Positions 1-9,300 of a stretch of 64,000 bases of DNA are shown piece after piece. Within the stretch, counting starts at the first letter, position 1; the number at the start of each line of letters is the position of its first letter. The stretch comes from Gammaproteobacteria bacterium (GTDB taxonomy: Bacteria > Pseudomonadota > Gammaproteobacteria > Pseudomonadales > Cellvibrionaceae), in the NCBI GenBank assembly GCA_004173475.1, contig SEBU01000001.1, positions 1,612,001-1,676,000 of the forward strand, given 5' to 3'. A model generated the notes under the pieces. That model was not told the origin of the DNA, did no database searches, and saw only the letters and a program-made list of their open reading frames with translations. Both the position numbers and the translations under genes were made by a program.

Positions 1-611
1 TCTTGCGCTTTATCAAGAGTGACGCTTACGGCCATTTTCCACTGACCCTGTTTGCGACAGGCAATATTTTCTGTGGTGGATTTTTCATTCGCCATAATAA
101 ATTGACGACAATACTCGCCTTGCTTATTAGCAAATGTTAAGCGAGGCTTGATCTCGACTCCATGAGTCGTAATATTTACACCACTAGGTGAAGTTTCTAA
201 TATTTTTGCAACTTCCTGCCAATTTCCATTTGTATTGGAATTATGTAGTAACTGAATAGCGCCCAAGCCAAGAACCATTACAACGCTGGCGGCAATCGCC
301 ATATGTTTTTTCAAGGCATTTTGAAAGCGCGGGAATGCAATAATTTTTGCTGTTTTAGAATCTTCTCTAACGGGATTTTCCTCGGATAACATTTGAGCGT
401 CACCTGCAAGAAGCTCGGTAACAGAACCTGGAAGCGAACGCGAATCAATTTTCGTATACGCCGCGGCAACCACCTCATCAACCATAGCGAGTTCTGCCAA
501 GCGATTAGCGATATCTTCATCCACGATCAGCCGCTCGCGAATGGCTTCCATTTCTGCTTCTGGAAGTTCTGCATCCAAAAATGCGGATAATTGTTCATCA
601 GAAATATTCAT
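1..611 (-). CDS. Anti-sigma factor, partial (C-terminus off window)
   Basis: Reading leftward from ATG at 611, an open frame runs off the window edge and encodes at least 203 residues. The N-terminus (MNISDEQLSAFLDAEL) has the look of anti-sigma factor N-terminal domains that grip an ECF sigma factor. One hydrophobic segment follows at about residues 101-120 (AIAASVVMVLGLGAIQLL), so the protein is probably an inner-membrane anti-sigma factor with a periplasmic C-terminal domain. No HxxxCxxC zinc motif is seen. It lies 12 bp downstream of the ECF sigma gene on the same strand, the usual sigma/anti-sigma order, so it probably holds that sigma factor inactive until an envelope signal arrives. 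The family call is by pattern and context. Confidence 0.75.
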   Translation of the reverse strand, partial: MNISDEQLSAFLDAELPEAEMEAIRERLIVDEDIANRLAELAMVDEVVAAAYTKIDSRSLPGSVTELLAGDAQMLSEENPVREDSKTAKIIAFPRFQNALKKHMAIAASVVMVLGLGAIQLLHNSNTNGNWQEVAKILETSPSGVNITTHGVEIKPRLTFANKQGEYCRQFIMANEKSTTENIACRKQGQWKMAVSVTLDKAQ

Positions 612-623
612 TGGCTTATCTCT

Positions 624-1112
624 TCATCGACTTGTCGTCGGCTGCGATCTATTTAAGTATTCATGGAGGGCGACACGGGCGCGCGCAAGCCGACTCATGA
701 CGGTTCCTATAGGAATACTCAGGGTTTCAGCGACTTCTTTGTAAGACATACCCTGCACTGCAACGAGCGCTAAAATCGAACGCTGGTCGTCGGGGAGTTT
801 GTCCATAGCAGAATTTACTTCGCCCAGCGTAATTTGTTGATACACAACATTTTCGCCGTCAACTGTCGGCTCTTCAAGCTCGGGCAATTGCGACGCATTG
901 TGGCGAATTTTGCGCGCGCGATATTCATCGATCCAGATATTGCGACACACGCGAAACGCCCATTTCGTTAAGTCCACATCATCAGGCACACCGCGGCTCA
1001 GAACTCGTTCAACGGTATTCTGCAGCAAATCATCCGCGTCATGAGGCGAGCCCGTCAGTGAATAGGCAAAACGCCTGATCATAGGCATAAGGTTTGTCAG
1101 TTCTTGTTTCAT
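624..1112 (-). CDS. ECF-type RNA polymerase sigma factor
   Basis: A 162-residue protein of typical ECF length. It has a region 2 (about residues 5-75, with DADDLLQNTVERVL and the WAFRVCRNIWIDEYR stretch that melts the -10 element) and a region 4 helix-turn-helix (about 105-155, LPDDQRSILALVAVQGMSYKEVAETLSIPIGTVMSRLARAR is split here as motifs LPDDQR, SYKEVAETL and GTVMSRLARAR). It directs RNA polymerase to a small regulon. The partner anti-sigma gene follows at once, and a subtilisin-like protease gene is divergent from it. The trigger is unknown. Region 1.1 and region 3 are absent, as expected for this group. Confidence 0.9.
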   Translation of the reverse strand: MKQELTNLMPMIRRFAYSLTGSPHDADDLLQNTVERVLSRGVPDDVDLTKWAFRVCRNIWIDEYRARKIRHNASQLPELEEPTVDGENVVYQQITLGEVNSAMDKLPDDQRSILALVAVQGMSYKEVAETLSIPIGTVMSRLARARVALHEYLNRSQPTTSR

Positions 1113-1298
1113 GCGTACATGCAGCTCTCATGGGTAAGTAATATTACGCTTATAAAGAAAACGGCCCAGCAAATAATTTATTCCCTATCCAATGGAATTT
1201 TTTTAACACCCAAACGTTTAAACTAAACAGCATAGTTTTTATTGTAGCGGTCACGTTTTATCTGCTTTAATTTTAAAAGCTTATTCCAGGTTTATGCC

Positions 1299-2615
1299 AT
1301 GAAAAAACACTCAATACTCTTTTTGCTGTTAACAGCCTCGCTCTCAACTGCTCACGCGCAGCTTATACCGGGTGTGGTTAATCAGGTTAACAAGATTACC
1401 CGCGACGTGGACGCCATAGCAGAACAGACACGTAGACAAGCCGAGCGCGATCTTGAGCGAGTAAGGCTCGACAAACTGATCGAAACCTCTGCCACGCTAA
1501 CTGACCCTATACGAAATCTTCCACAACAATTACCTATTGTAAATAATCAAGGCCAGACGGTCTTTATAGACGTGACCGTCGAAAACGGTTGGCGCGCGGT
1601 GCAAAGAGAGTGGCTCGTGACGCTTGATGATAAAGATTTAAATGCCTTACAAAACCTCCCCATAGACATTATTGAAAAAAATCATTTTGATGAACTTGAC
1701 ATAACTATAATTCGCTTTCGTGTAACGCCCGAACTCGATTCATTGCGTGAGCTACGCAAAAAATTACCTGCCGGTGTAAACCTGACGCTGGATCGCAACC
1801 ATATTTATGCCGCACAATCTGACGGTGGAACGACAGTATCGCCATCGACACTTCAGTCAAAATCTGCCTGTGATGACCCTGTTAAAATCGGCATGATAGA
1901 TACGGCAATTAAAATCGATCATCCAGCATTTAAAAGTGACACTAAAAAAATAATCAGCAAAGATTTTTTGGAAGAGAAACTAAGCGAACCCGATGCGCAC
2001 GGCACTGCGGTGGCAGGTTTATTAATTGGCGCAAGCGAAACATTAACACCACTATTACCGAAAGCTTCGCTCTATGCTGCTTCAGTTTTTTATGCGCGCA
2101 ACGATTACGCACAAGGCGCTAGCATGATGAATCTAGTTCGCGCGTTGAATTGGCTCTTAACAGAAAATGTAAGCGTGATTAATATGAGCTTGGCGGGGCC
2201 AGACAATCAGATTCTGGCAAAGGTAATTTCAAAAACGATCAGCAATGGAAAAATGATTGTCGCCGCCGCTGGAAACGAAGGTCCCGCAGCTCCACCCATG
2301 TTTCCCGCTGCATATCCTGGCGTCATTGCCGTGACTGCAGTAGATCGCAACCACAAAATTTATCGCTGGGCAAATCGCGGTAAACAAATTTCTTTTGCTG
2401 CATTAGGTGTGTCTGTTCCCACCGTGCGCAGCACCGGAGGTATAGGTCGTGAAAGCGGAACTTCAATGGCTGCACCGGTTGTATCAGCTTTTTTAAGTTG
2501 TGAACTACAAAAAAATATAAATACCAAAGACGCGATTCAAAATCTTGCTGCTCGTGCTATTGATTTGGGTGATAAAGGGAAAGATGAGGTTTTTGGTTAT
2601 GGGTTATTAAAATAA
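1299..2615 (+). CDS. Secreted subtilisin-like (S8) serine protease
   Basis: A 438-residue protein with a Sec signal peptide (hydrophobic segment 5-19, cleavage after AHA at about residue 20). A roughly 175-residue propeptide-like region precedes the S8 catalytic domain. The triad is visible: Asp201 in MIDTA, His234 in DAHGTAVAG and Ser389 in GTSMAAP. An oxyanion Asn lies in AAAGNEGP. It should be a periplasmic or exported endopeptidase. It is transcribed away from the ECF sigma/anti-sigma pair, so it may belong to the same envelope-stress module, either as a target or as a processing protease. That link is inference from position. The start ATG is followed by a standard lysine-rich signal peptide. 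Confidence 0.88.
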   Translation: MKKHSILFLLLTASLSTAHAQLIPGVVNQVNKITRDVDAIAEQTRRQAERDLERVRLDKLIETSATLTDPIRNLPQQLPIVNNQGQTVFIDVTVENGWRAVQREWLVTLDDKDLNALQNLPIDIIEKNHFDELDITIIRFRVTPELDSLRELRKKLPAGVNLTLDRNHIYAAQSDGGTTVSPSTLQSKSACDDPVKIGMIDTAIKIDHPAFKSDTKKIISKDFLEEKLSEPDAHGTAVAGLLIGASETLTPLLPKASLYAASVFYARNDYAQGASMMNLVRALNWLLTENVSVINMSLAGPDNQILAKVISKTISNGKMIVAAAGNEGPAAPPMFPAAYPGVIAVTAVDRNHKIYRWANRGKQISFAALGVSVPTVRSTGGIGRESGTSMAAPVVSAFLSCELQKNINTKDAIQNLAARAIDLGDKGKDEVFGYGLLK

Positions 2616-2632
2616 AATAAATTTAACGCTCG

Positions 2633-3187
2633 CTACGAAAATCGTTTTACCTTTAAAGTCAGGAACGCAATAATTAAACCTCCAATTCCCCCCAAATAAC
2701 TCGCATAATGAATAAATGCAACACGGATGAAGGCATCTGAATCCTTAATGTTGTAATAATCTAATGTGCTTTTCCAGTATCGATAATCATAGAAATCAGG
2801 AATTAGAAAAGTATACAGAGCGACAATAGAGGAAATAATAATTGCCGAGAGAAATACAATAGTAAAACCTAGCTTTATCTTTTTACTCATTGTAATTTCA
2901 TTGCTACTGTTTATTATCGATCTACTTAAAAACCAACCTATAAAAAAACCTACCCACCAAGTTGCCAATGCACCTATAGTGGCTACAAAAAATCTATCCC
3001 CAATATGAAAATCGGCATAACTAAATTGCTTAAACTTCATTTTGGTAAAATATTCTGGCGATATTGTAAAGGTAATTTGGTCGTGAATGATGCCATAAAG
3101 TGCGGCCAGAATTGTACCAATGAAAGCATATCTAAGAATAAATAAAAACTGATATCGTTTTATCTGAGGGAATAATAAGCCTTTCAT
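2633..3187 (-). CDS. Uncharacterised four-helix membrane protein
   Basis: A 184-residue integral membrane protein with four clear hydrophobic segments, at about residues 14-34, 67-89, 106-129 and 158-180. A polar loop after the first helix contains IHDQITFTISPEYFTKMKF. The HDQ...SPEYFT phrase recurs in uncharacterised proteobacterial membrane proteins as far as I recall, but I cannot name a function. It converges with the S8 protease gene (17 bp between stops) and stands alone on its strand. No enzyme motif is seen. Confidence 0.7.
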   Translation of the reverse strand: MKGLLFPQIKRYQFLFILRYAFIGTILAALYGIIHDQITFTISPEYFTKMKFKQFSYADFHIGDRFFVATIGALATWWVGFFIGWFLSRSIINSSNEITMSKKIKLGFTIVFLSAIIISSIVALYTFLIPDFYDYRYWKSTLDYYNIKDSDAFIRVAFIHYASYLGGIGGLIIAFLTLKVKRFS

Positions 3188-3280
3188 GGCAGTGCCTTAT
3201 AAACCTGACTTGGGAAATACTCGAAATATACCATAAGTATCTGTCCCCTTATGTATTTCGATAGTTGCATAAAAATCTAA

Positions 3281-4198
3281 TTAAAATTTCGCCTTTAGTA
3301 ACACAGCTACGCGTGTTTCAGAATAGTCTGCTGCATCGAGGTTAGATTTGTATTTGCCGTGTTCAAGTTTGGTTTCCACTGAAATCTTTGGTGTAAATGC
3401 AACTTCCCAACTTGCTTCTGCAATATTTCCGGTGTCGTAACGCTTGGCTTTTATTTCGGGAGTAATACCGGAATAATCGCGTTTCAAATATCTATAACCT
3501 AATTGCAGTTTATTTTCTTTATTCCAAAGTGAAAATTTATTGGCTACTTTAGCTTTTAGGTTAATGCCGCTGTAATCGAATTGTTTGGCGTTCGCGTCTT
3601 CTTTTTCGTTAGCCACGCCCAGATTTACAAAGGTTTTTCCGCCATTAGAAAATATAAAAAGATCACCAGCAAAACCTTTATTAGTGGCATTACGTTCAGA
3701 CAAGCTAGAAAAATTCTTGTCTTGATTGTTGGCGGCTATACGTAAATAAATTTTGTTATTGATAAGCTTGGATGCGTAGACGCTGGTCTGCTTGAGATCC
3801 AGGAAGGACTTTCCATCCAATATTGCTTTGGCATTATGATAGCTTCCGCCCATCGTTATCTCATCGAAATCATAATGCGCATCTGCCGACAATTGATGAA
3901 TAGCAAGATTATAGTTGTCATTGTTTTGGTAGGTTTTACTTGAATAAGCGTAGCCGCCACTCAATGAAAGTTTTTCAACAGGTTTCCAGTTCGCATCTAC
4001 TTTTGCATTTAATAGTGCGGCAATATCACTTTCGTTGGAGCTTCTATCCAATTCCACTATATTCAAATTACTGTCTTGCTCAGCACCAGCGCTTATTTCA
4101 AAATCTGCACTTGCTGCTGCAGGATTTTCCGCTTTGGCCGTTGTAGCTTGAAGAAATATCAATGCTAAGAATGCGCTCAGTTGAATTGATGCTTTCAT
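3281..4198 (-). CDS. Outer-membrane beta-barrel protein, function unknown
   Basis: A 305-residue protein with a signal peptide (hydrophobic 6-22, cleavage after AKA at about residue 23). The mature chain is rich in alternating polar/hydrophobic beta strands and ends in a terminal phenylalanine (VAVLLKAKF), the mark of BAM-inserted outer-membrane barrels. No TPR or plug domain is evident. It follows a low-complexity secreted protein gene on the same strand, separated by a terminator-like hairpin, so the two are probably transcribed separately. Substrate or role cannot be read from the sequence. Confidence 0.75.
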   Translation of the reverse strand: MKASIQLSAFLALIFLQATTAKAENPAAASADFEISAGAEQDSNLNIVELDRSSNESDIAALLNAKVDANWKPVEKLSLSGGYAYSSKTYQNNDNYNLAIHQLSADAHYDFDEITMGGSYHNAKAILDGKSFLDLKQTSVYASKLINNKIYLRIAANNQDKNFSSLSERNATNKGFAGDLFIFSNGGKTFVNLGVANEKEDANAKQFDYSGINLKAKVANKFSLWNKENKLQLGYRYLKRDYSGITPEIKAKRYDTGNIAEASWEVAFTPKISVETKLEHGKYKSNLDAADYSETRVAVLLKAKF

Positions 4199-4262
4199 TT
4201 TTCGACACCTTTATTTTAAATACTTTAACGTGAAAATTTATGCAGAACGATATGCGATATCA

Positions 4263-4291
4263 AAAAGCCAGCACTTTTGCGCTGGCTTTTT
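4263..4291 (-). terminator. Rho-independent-type terminator
   Basis: The stem GCCAGC/GCTGGC with an 8-nt loop is flanked by an A-run on the left and a T-run on the right, so it could work on either strand. It sits directly after the stop of the leftward low-complexity protein gene (4301-5116) and upstream of the leftward barrel gene. Confidence 0.75.
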
Positions 4292-4300
4292 ATACGCCCA

Positions 4301-5116
4301 TTACAAGCCAATATTTTGTGTAATACTGTTGGTCACCGAGTTGGTGATAGATGACTGGATTGTTTTACCAATCTCTTGGGTAACGGCGGTGTTGACTTGA
4401 TTGGAAACTTCCTGATTTAGTAAAGCCGTAGTCGTTGAGCTAATCGTATCACTCACACCGGATTTAACTGCCTCATCCACCGCCGCTGAAGTTGTTGCAT
4501 TAACATCACGTAAAACATCGGTGGCGGCAACCAAGGTGCTTTGAGTATGCGCGGTCACATTGTTTGCCGTTGTTTGTGCAAAATCAGCCTGGCTTTTAAT
4601 CGCATTCGTCGTGGCTGCAGTTGCTTTATCAGCTACAACCAGCGCGCTTTCAGTACCTTTATTTACAACACTGATATTTTTTTCGAGATCTGCATTTACA
4701 GACTGAGTTAGTTGCGAAGAGGCAGCCAGGGTTTGATTGCTCGCCGCTTGGGTTGAATCCGCCGTGCTTGCTTGACTTGTAGTTGGTGCAGGTGTCGCAG
4801 TTGCGGTAGCTGAGTTAGTGGTGGAGTTTGTGGTACTTGAACTTGCTACAGGCGACGCTTCAGGTTTGGAAATCGCAAACCCTAATTGATTCTGCGCAGC
4901 ATGTTGTGATTGAACCGATGCACTTAACAGACCGGACTCGCTTTTAATTTGTGCAGCTGAATTGGTAGAGGTTTGCGAATTGACATCGTTTTGTGAATTG
5001 ACGCTAGGTGAAGTCACGGCGGCATCCGCAGCAGGCGATGTTTGCGCGAAGCTTAATGAAGCCAAAGAACAGGCAGTTACCAATAAGACGGTTTTGCTAA
5101 AAGAGAATGTGTTCAT
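4301..5116 (-). CDS. Secreted low-complexity Ser/Thr/Ala/Asn-rich protein
   Basis: A 271-residue protein with a signal peptide (cleavage near SFAQ, about residue 24). The mature chain is dominated by Ser, Thr, Ala, Asn and Gln. The first half is disordered-looking (SSSTTNSTTNSATATATPAP). The second half is more regular, with repeated amphipathic stretches (VVADKATAATTNAIKSQADF, ALLNQEVSNQVNTAV) that may form a coiled helix, ending in ITNSVTNSITQNIGL. No cysteine is seen in the mature part and no known domain. It resembles exported surface or matrix-type polypeptides in composition only. A terminator lies just after it. Confidence 0.65.
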   Translation of the reverse strand: MNTFSFSKTVLLVTACSLASLSFAQTSPAADAAVTSPSVNSQNDVNSQTSTNSAAQIKSESGLLSASVQSQHAAQNQLGFAISKPEASPVASSSTTNSTTNSATATATPAPTTSQASTADSTQAASNQTLAASSQLTQSVNADLEKNISVVNKGTESALVVADKATAATTNAIKSQADFAQTTANNVTAHTQSTLVAATDVLRDVNATTSAAVDEAVKSGVSDTISSTTTALLNQEVSNQVNTAVTQEIGKTIQSSITNSVTNSITQNIGL

Positions 5117-5392
5117 GATATTTCCTCAAAGTTAATGATATTTGCTTGTTGAAACACGGGAAGTTGAACCACTAAAAATTGCCGTGGTTTCCTAGTTAAC
5201 GTTTGAGGATTTGGTTTTATTCCCGTCGCTTAAAAATATTTTTAATTTTTTTAAATTCCTTGATGCTCCGCCTTCATTGGCAGACTTTTGCTAATAATTT
5301 GCTAGTTGCTGATCTTGTGCTTAGCTTATAGCCAACAACCCCAGCTTTTCTTGTGATCTCTTGGGTTTGGTTATTAGCGCCGAGACATAGCT

Positions 5393-6211
5393 ATGAATCC
5401 AAAATTTATTTCGCTATTAGGCATTGCGATTTGCCTCCTACTTTTTGTTGTCGGCATTTTTATTGGCCATGGGCAAACTCTGCTACTGAACCTTGAAAGC
5501 TGGTTAATCGTAATTGCCGGAACTCTCGCTGCGGCCTTTCTAAGTTATCCCTACAACTCACTGTGGGTTTCCTTGCGCGTTGCAATTAATAGCTACGTAT
5601 CCCAAACACCTACAGCTCGTGAGATTGTGAGTTCGCTACTACAGCTTTCCATGCTTTCGAAGATGGACGGATTGCTTGCTCTCGAAGAAGGTGGCGAACG
5701 TGCCAGCGTATTATTTTTAAAGCGTGCGCTTTCAATTTTGGTGGACGGTTTTAGTGTGGACGAATTGCGCGATGTGCTTTACACCGAAATCAGCTTTTTC
5801 CAACAGCGTCGTGCGATTCAAGCGCGGGTATTTCGTCACATGGCAATACTTGCGCCGGCGTTCGGTTTAATCGGTAGCATTGTTAATGTGGCGACCCAAA
5901 CCTCGGTTGGTCATACCGGCTTTGTCTTCGATGCCATAGTTCTCGCGCCTATTCTTTACGGAATTATATTTTCGGCGTTTGTCTTCTTGCCAGTCTCTGA
6001 AAACATCCATGCAAAAACCCAGGAGGAATTGCTCATTCACAAATTAATTGCAGAAGGAGTTATTTTAATAGCGCAAGAGTACAACACGGTTCGATTGCAA
6101 ACACGCCTGCAATCCTTCATCACTCCCTATGAACGAGATGCTCAACATTTAAGCGTTAAGGAAATTCGTGACAGATATGAGGAGTTTAAAAATTCGCGTC
6201 AGGAATCTTAG
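5393..6211 (+). CDS. MotA-like proton/sodium channel subunit (orphan)
   Basis: A 272-residue protein of the MotA/TolQ/ExbB superfamily, closest to MotA/PomA. Two N-terminal membrane helices (about 5-25 and 33-52, containing WLIVIAGTLAAAFLSYP) are followed by a large cytoplasmic loop. Two further helices (about 147-167 and 177-200) carry the conserved LAPAFGLIGSIVNVATQ and APILYGIIFSAFVFLP pattern. The tail has the MotA signature IAEGVILIAQEYNTVRLQTRL. MotA normally pairs with MotB to make a flagellar stator, yet no MotB or other flagellar gene is adjacent on either side. It may pair with a MotB elsewhere or serve another ion-driven process. Confidence 0.8.
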   Translation: MNPKFISLLGIAICLLLFVVGIFIGHGQTLLLNLESWLIVIAGTLAAAFLSYPYNSLWVSLRVAINSYVSQTPTAREIVSSLLQLSMLSKMDGLLALEEGGERASVLFLKRALSILVDGFSVDELRDVLYTEISFFQQRRAIQARVFRHMAILAPAFGLIGSIVNVATQTSVGHTGFVFDAIVLAPILYGIIFSAFVFLPVSENIHAKTQEELLIHKLIAEGVILIAQEYNTVRLQTRLQSFITPYERDAQHLSVKEIRDRYEEFKNSRQES

Positions 6212-6369
6212 CCTAGCCAGGAAGAAAACCAATTAATAGTTTGTATGGCCTGTAATTTAAGGGATTAACACCAACAAAAATATATTTCGTTTTTCGGCTC
6301 CGCCCCTCTCATATTAAAAAATGTTGCCTGCTACAATCGCCGCTTTATTATTTATCCAGGGTGGGTTTT

Positions 6370-9300
6370 ATGGCGGCGTTATCTTCGGCAATAAACGGAA
6401 TCAAAAAAGGATTGAGCAAGCTAGCGGCAGGCGTTAAATGGTTGCTGCGCGGGCTCTTTGGAGAAATGCAATGGAACCTGCCGCCGTGGATGCGCTGGAG
6501 TGGTACTCGTTTAACTAATGCCGGAGCCCTTGCAAAACGCAACCCGAAAACCAGCGCTGCTAGCTTGCTTGGTTTAGCCCTGCTCATAGCGGGTGGGTTA
6601 TTTGGCTACAATTGGTACATTCATTTACCCAAACCTGTTTACCCGCAATGCGAAATAGTTGCGCCCGCATTAACAACTTACCCTGATGACAAACAAAAAA
6701 TTCATCCGCTGGTCGTGCGTTGCAATGAATCAGTCGCGCCACTCGAAGCCGTTGGTAAACCTGTTACAAAAGGCATTGAGTTAAAGCCGAAAGTGGCTGG
6801 CCAATGGGTATGGGAAAATGATCGCAAGCTATCATTTACCCCCGCTGCAGATTGGCCCATTGGCCAGGAATTCAAACTCAATTTTGCCAAGAAAAATTTT
6901 CTTGCCGCACAAGTGCATTTGGAAAAATACGATTACGAATTTAAAACTGCGCCCTTTGCTGTGCAAATTACTGAGAATCAGTTTTACCAAGACCCTAGTG
7001 ACCCTGCACTAAAAAAATTAGTAGCCAATGTGCATTTTAGTCACAGCGTGGATGCAAAAGAATTTGAAAAACATATTCAGCTTTCAGTGGCAAAAGACGC
7101 AAAATTTTTGGGCTTAGCGAGCGATTCAACCGGCTTCACCGTTAATTACGACAAACTCAAACTCAACGCCTATATTCACTCCAATAGTTTGACGCTGCCG
7201 CGCGAAGACACCCTCATGACGCTGACCTTGAAGAAAGGTATTCAAGCAAGCCGTGGCGGTGAAGGAACACGTGATGATTTAACCAGCAATATCACTGTGC
7301 CGGGCCGTTTTAGTTTGCGCTTTAATAATTTCAATATGATTCTGGCGGACAACGAAAAACTTGAGCCGGAACAAGTGCTGATCTTTAACAGCAACGCGCC
7401 CGTTACTGATAAAAGTTTGGATAAAAAAATCAAAGCATGGATTCTTCCAGAGTTTCATCCCGATACAAAAAAACAAGGTTCGCGCGATTATCCCTACCCG
7501 TGGGATCTTGATAGTGCGGATCAAAAAATTCTCGCTACTGCCGAAAATCTTCCGCTGAATTTATTGCCGAGCGACGACACTGCGCAGGCCTTACACACCT
7601 ACAATTTCCACGCGCCGGTTGGTCGTTATATTTACATGGAAATTGCGTCCGGTATTGTTGCCGTAGGCGGAACCCAATCTCCGCAAACCAGTGTTGCGGT
7701 TGTGCGTGTTGAGCCTTACAAAAGCTCGCTGAAATTATTGGGCGAAGGTGTGATTTTAGGTTTGAACGGCGAACGCAAATTGGGCTTTGTAAGCCGCGCG
7801 CTTGATGCGGTTGAATTGGAAGTAGGCCGGCTTTTACCTAACCAATTGCATCAACTATTAGCCATGAACGGCGGCGACTTTAGCATTCCTAACGAATACG
7901 AAAACTGGCAAGAAGATCGCGTTGTTGAACGCTTTGCAGAAGTTCGCCCGACCCTAAGTAATACACCCGGCAAACCCGTATACGACAATCTGGATCTGAG
8001 TGGCTACTTCCAATCTGACAGCCCGAGTCGCTCCAAGCTAGGCATATTTTTGGTTCGCTCCAAAGGTTTGATGCTGCAGGACGAAACCAAAAGAGGTTCG
8101 CAAACGCGTCAGGATTACAACGTAAGTGAAGATAGTGACAGCCGACTTTTGATGGTGACCGACTTAGGTATTTTGCTAAAAACTAATAAAGATGGCAGCC
8201 AAAATGTTTTCATTCAATCCATCTCAAAAGGCGAACCGCTCGCAGGTGTGAAAGTTGAATTGATTGGCCGCAACGGTTTAGCGCTGGACACTCGCACTAC
8301 CGATGCCAGCGGTCAGGTCGAATTACCTAAACGCATCACTGAGCAATATCGCCGTGAAAAAACGCCACTGCTGATTCTTGCTCGCAATGGCGACGACATG
8401 TCGTTCCTGCCATTTAATTACAATCGCCGCCTGAATTTCTCCCGCTTTGATACGGGCGGTGTTGATACCAATATCGACCCCAATACGCTGAGCAGCTATA
8501 TCTTTAGTGATCGCGGACTTTATCGCCCTGGCGAAGAAATTCATTTGGGTAATATTTTGCGCACACAGGATTGGAAAAGTGCATTGGAAGGTATTCCGCT
8601 GGAGCTTGAAATTACTGACCCACGTGGAATGTCAGCAACGCGACAAACCTTCAACGCAAACGCCACAGGCTTTAATGAGCTGAGCTGGCAAACCCAACTT
8701 AGCGCCCCCACGGGCACCTACAGTGCATCCATTTATTTGATTAAAAGCGGGACTCGTGACCGCGTATTAGGTAGCACGACGATCAAAGTGCAGGAATTTG
8801 AGCCGGATCGTTTAAAGGTAAGCGCAAGTCTGTCCGATAAACCTGTTGTCGGCTGGCTCAATCCTGAAAAAGTTATGGCAAAAATTGAAGCCATGAATTT
8901 GTTTGGCACGCCTGCGACCAATCGCCGCGTAACCGCGCAAATGACCTTGTCGCCCGCTGTACCCGCCTTTGCAGGTTACGACGATTACAAATTCTACGAT
9001 CCCAACAAGTTTAACGACCCTAGCGAGCAAGCATTGCCCGATGCGACTACCGACGATAAAGGCCAGGCTACTTTCGATTTAAATCTTGCACGTTTCGCCA
9101 AAGCGACTTATCGCTTGTCGGTTATAGCTCGCGTATTTGAACCGGAAGGTGGACGCAACGTGGCTGCCGTGACTGATGTTTTAGTATCCAGCTCTGCTTA
9201 TCTGGTCGGCGTGAAAAAGACCGATGCTGATTTAAATTTCATCACTAAATCCAGCAAGCAAACGAGCCAATGGGTAGCGCTTAATCCAGAATTGAAAGGC

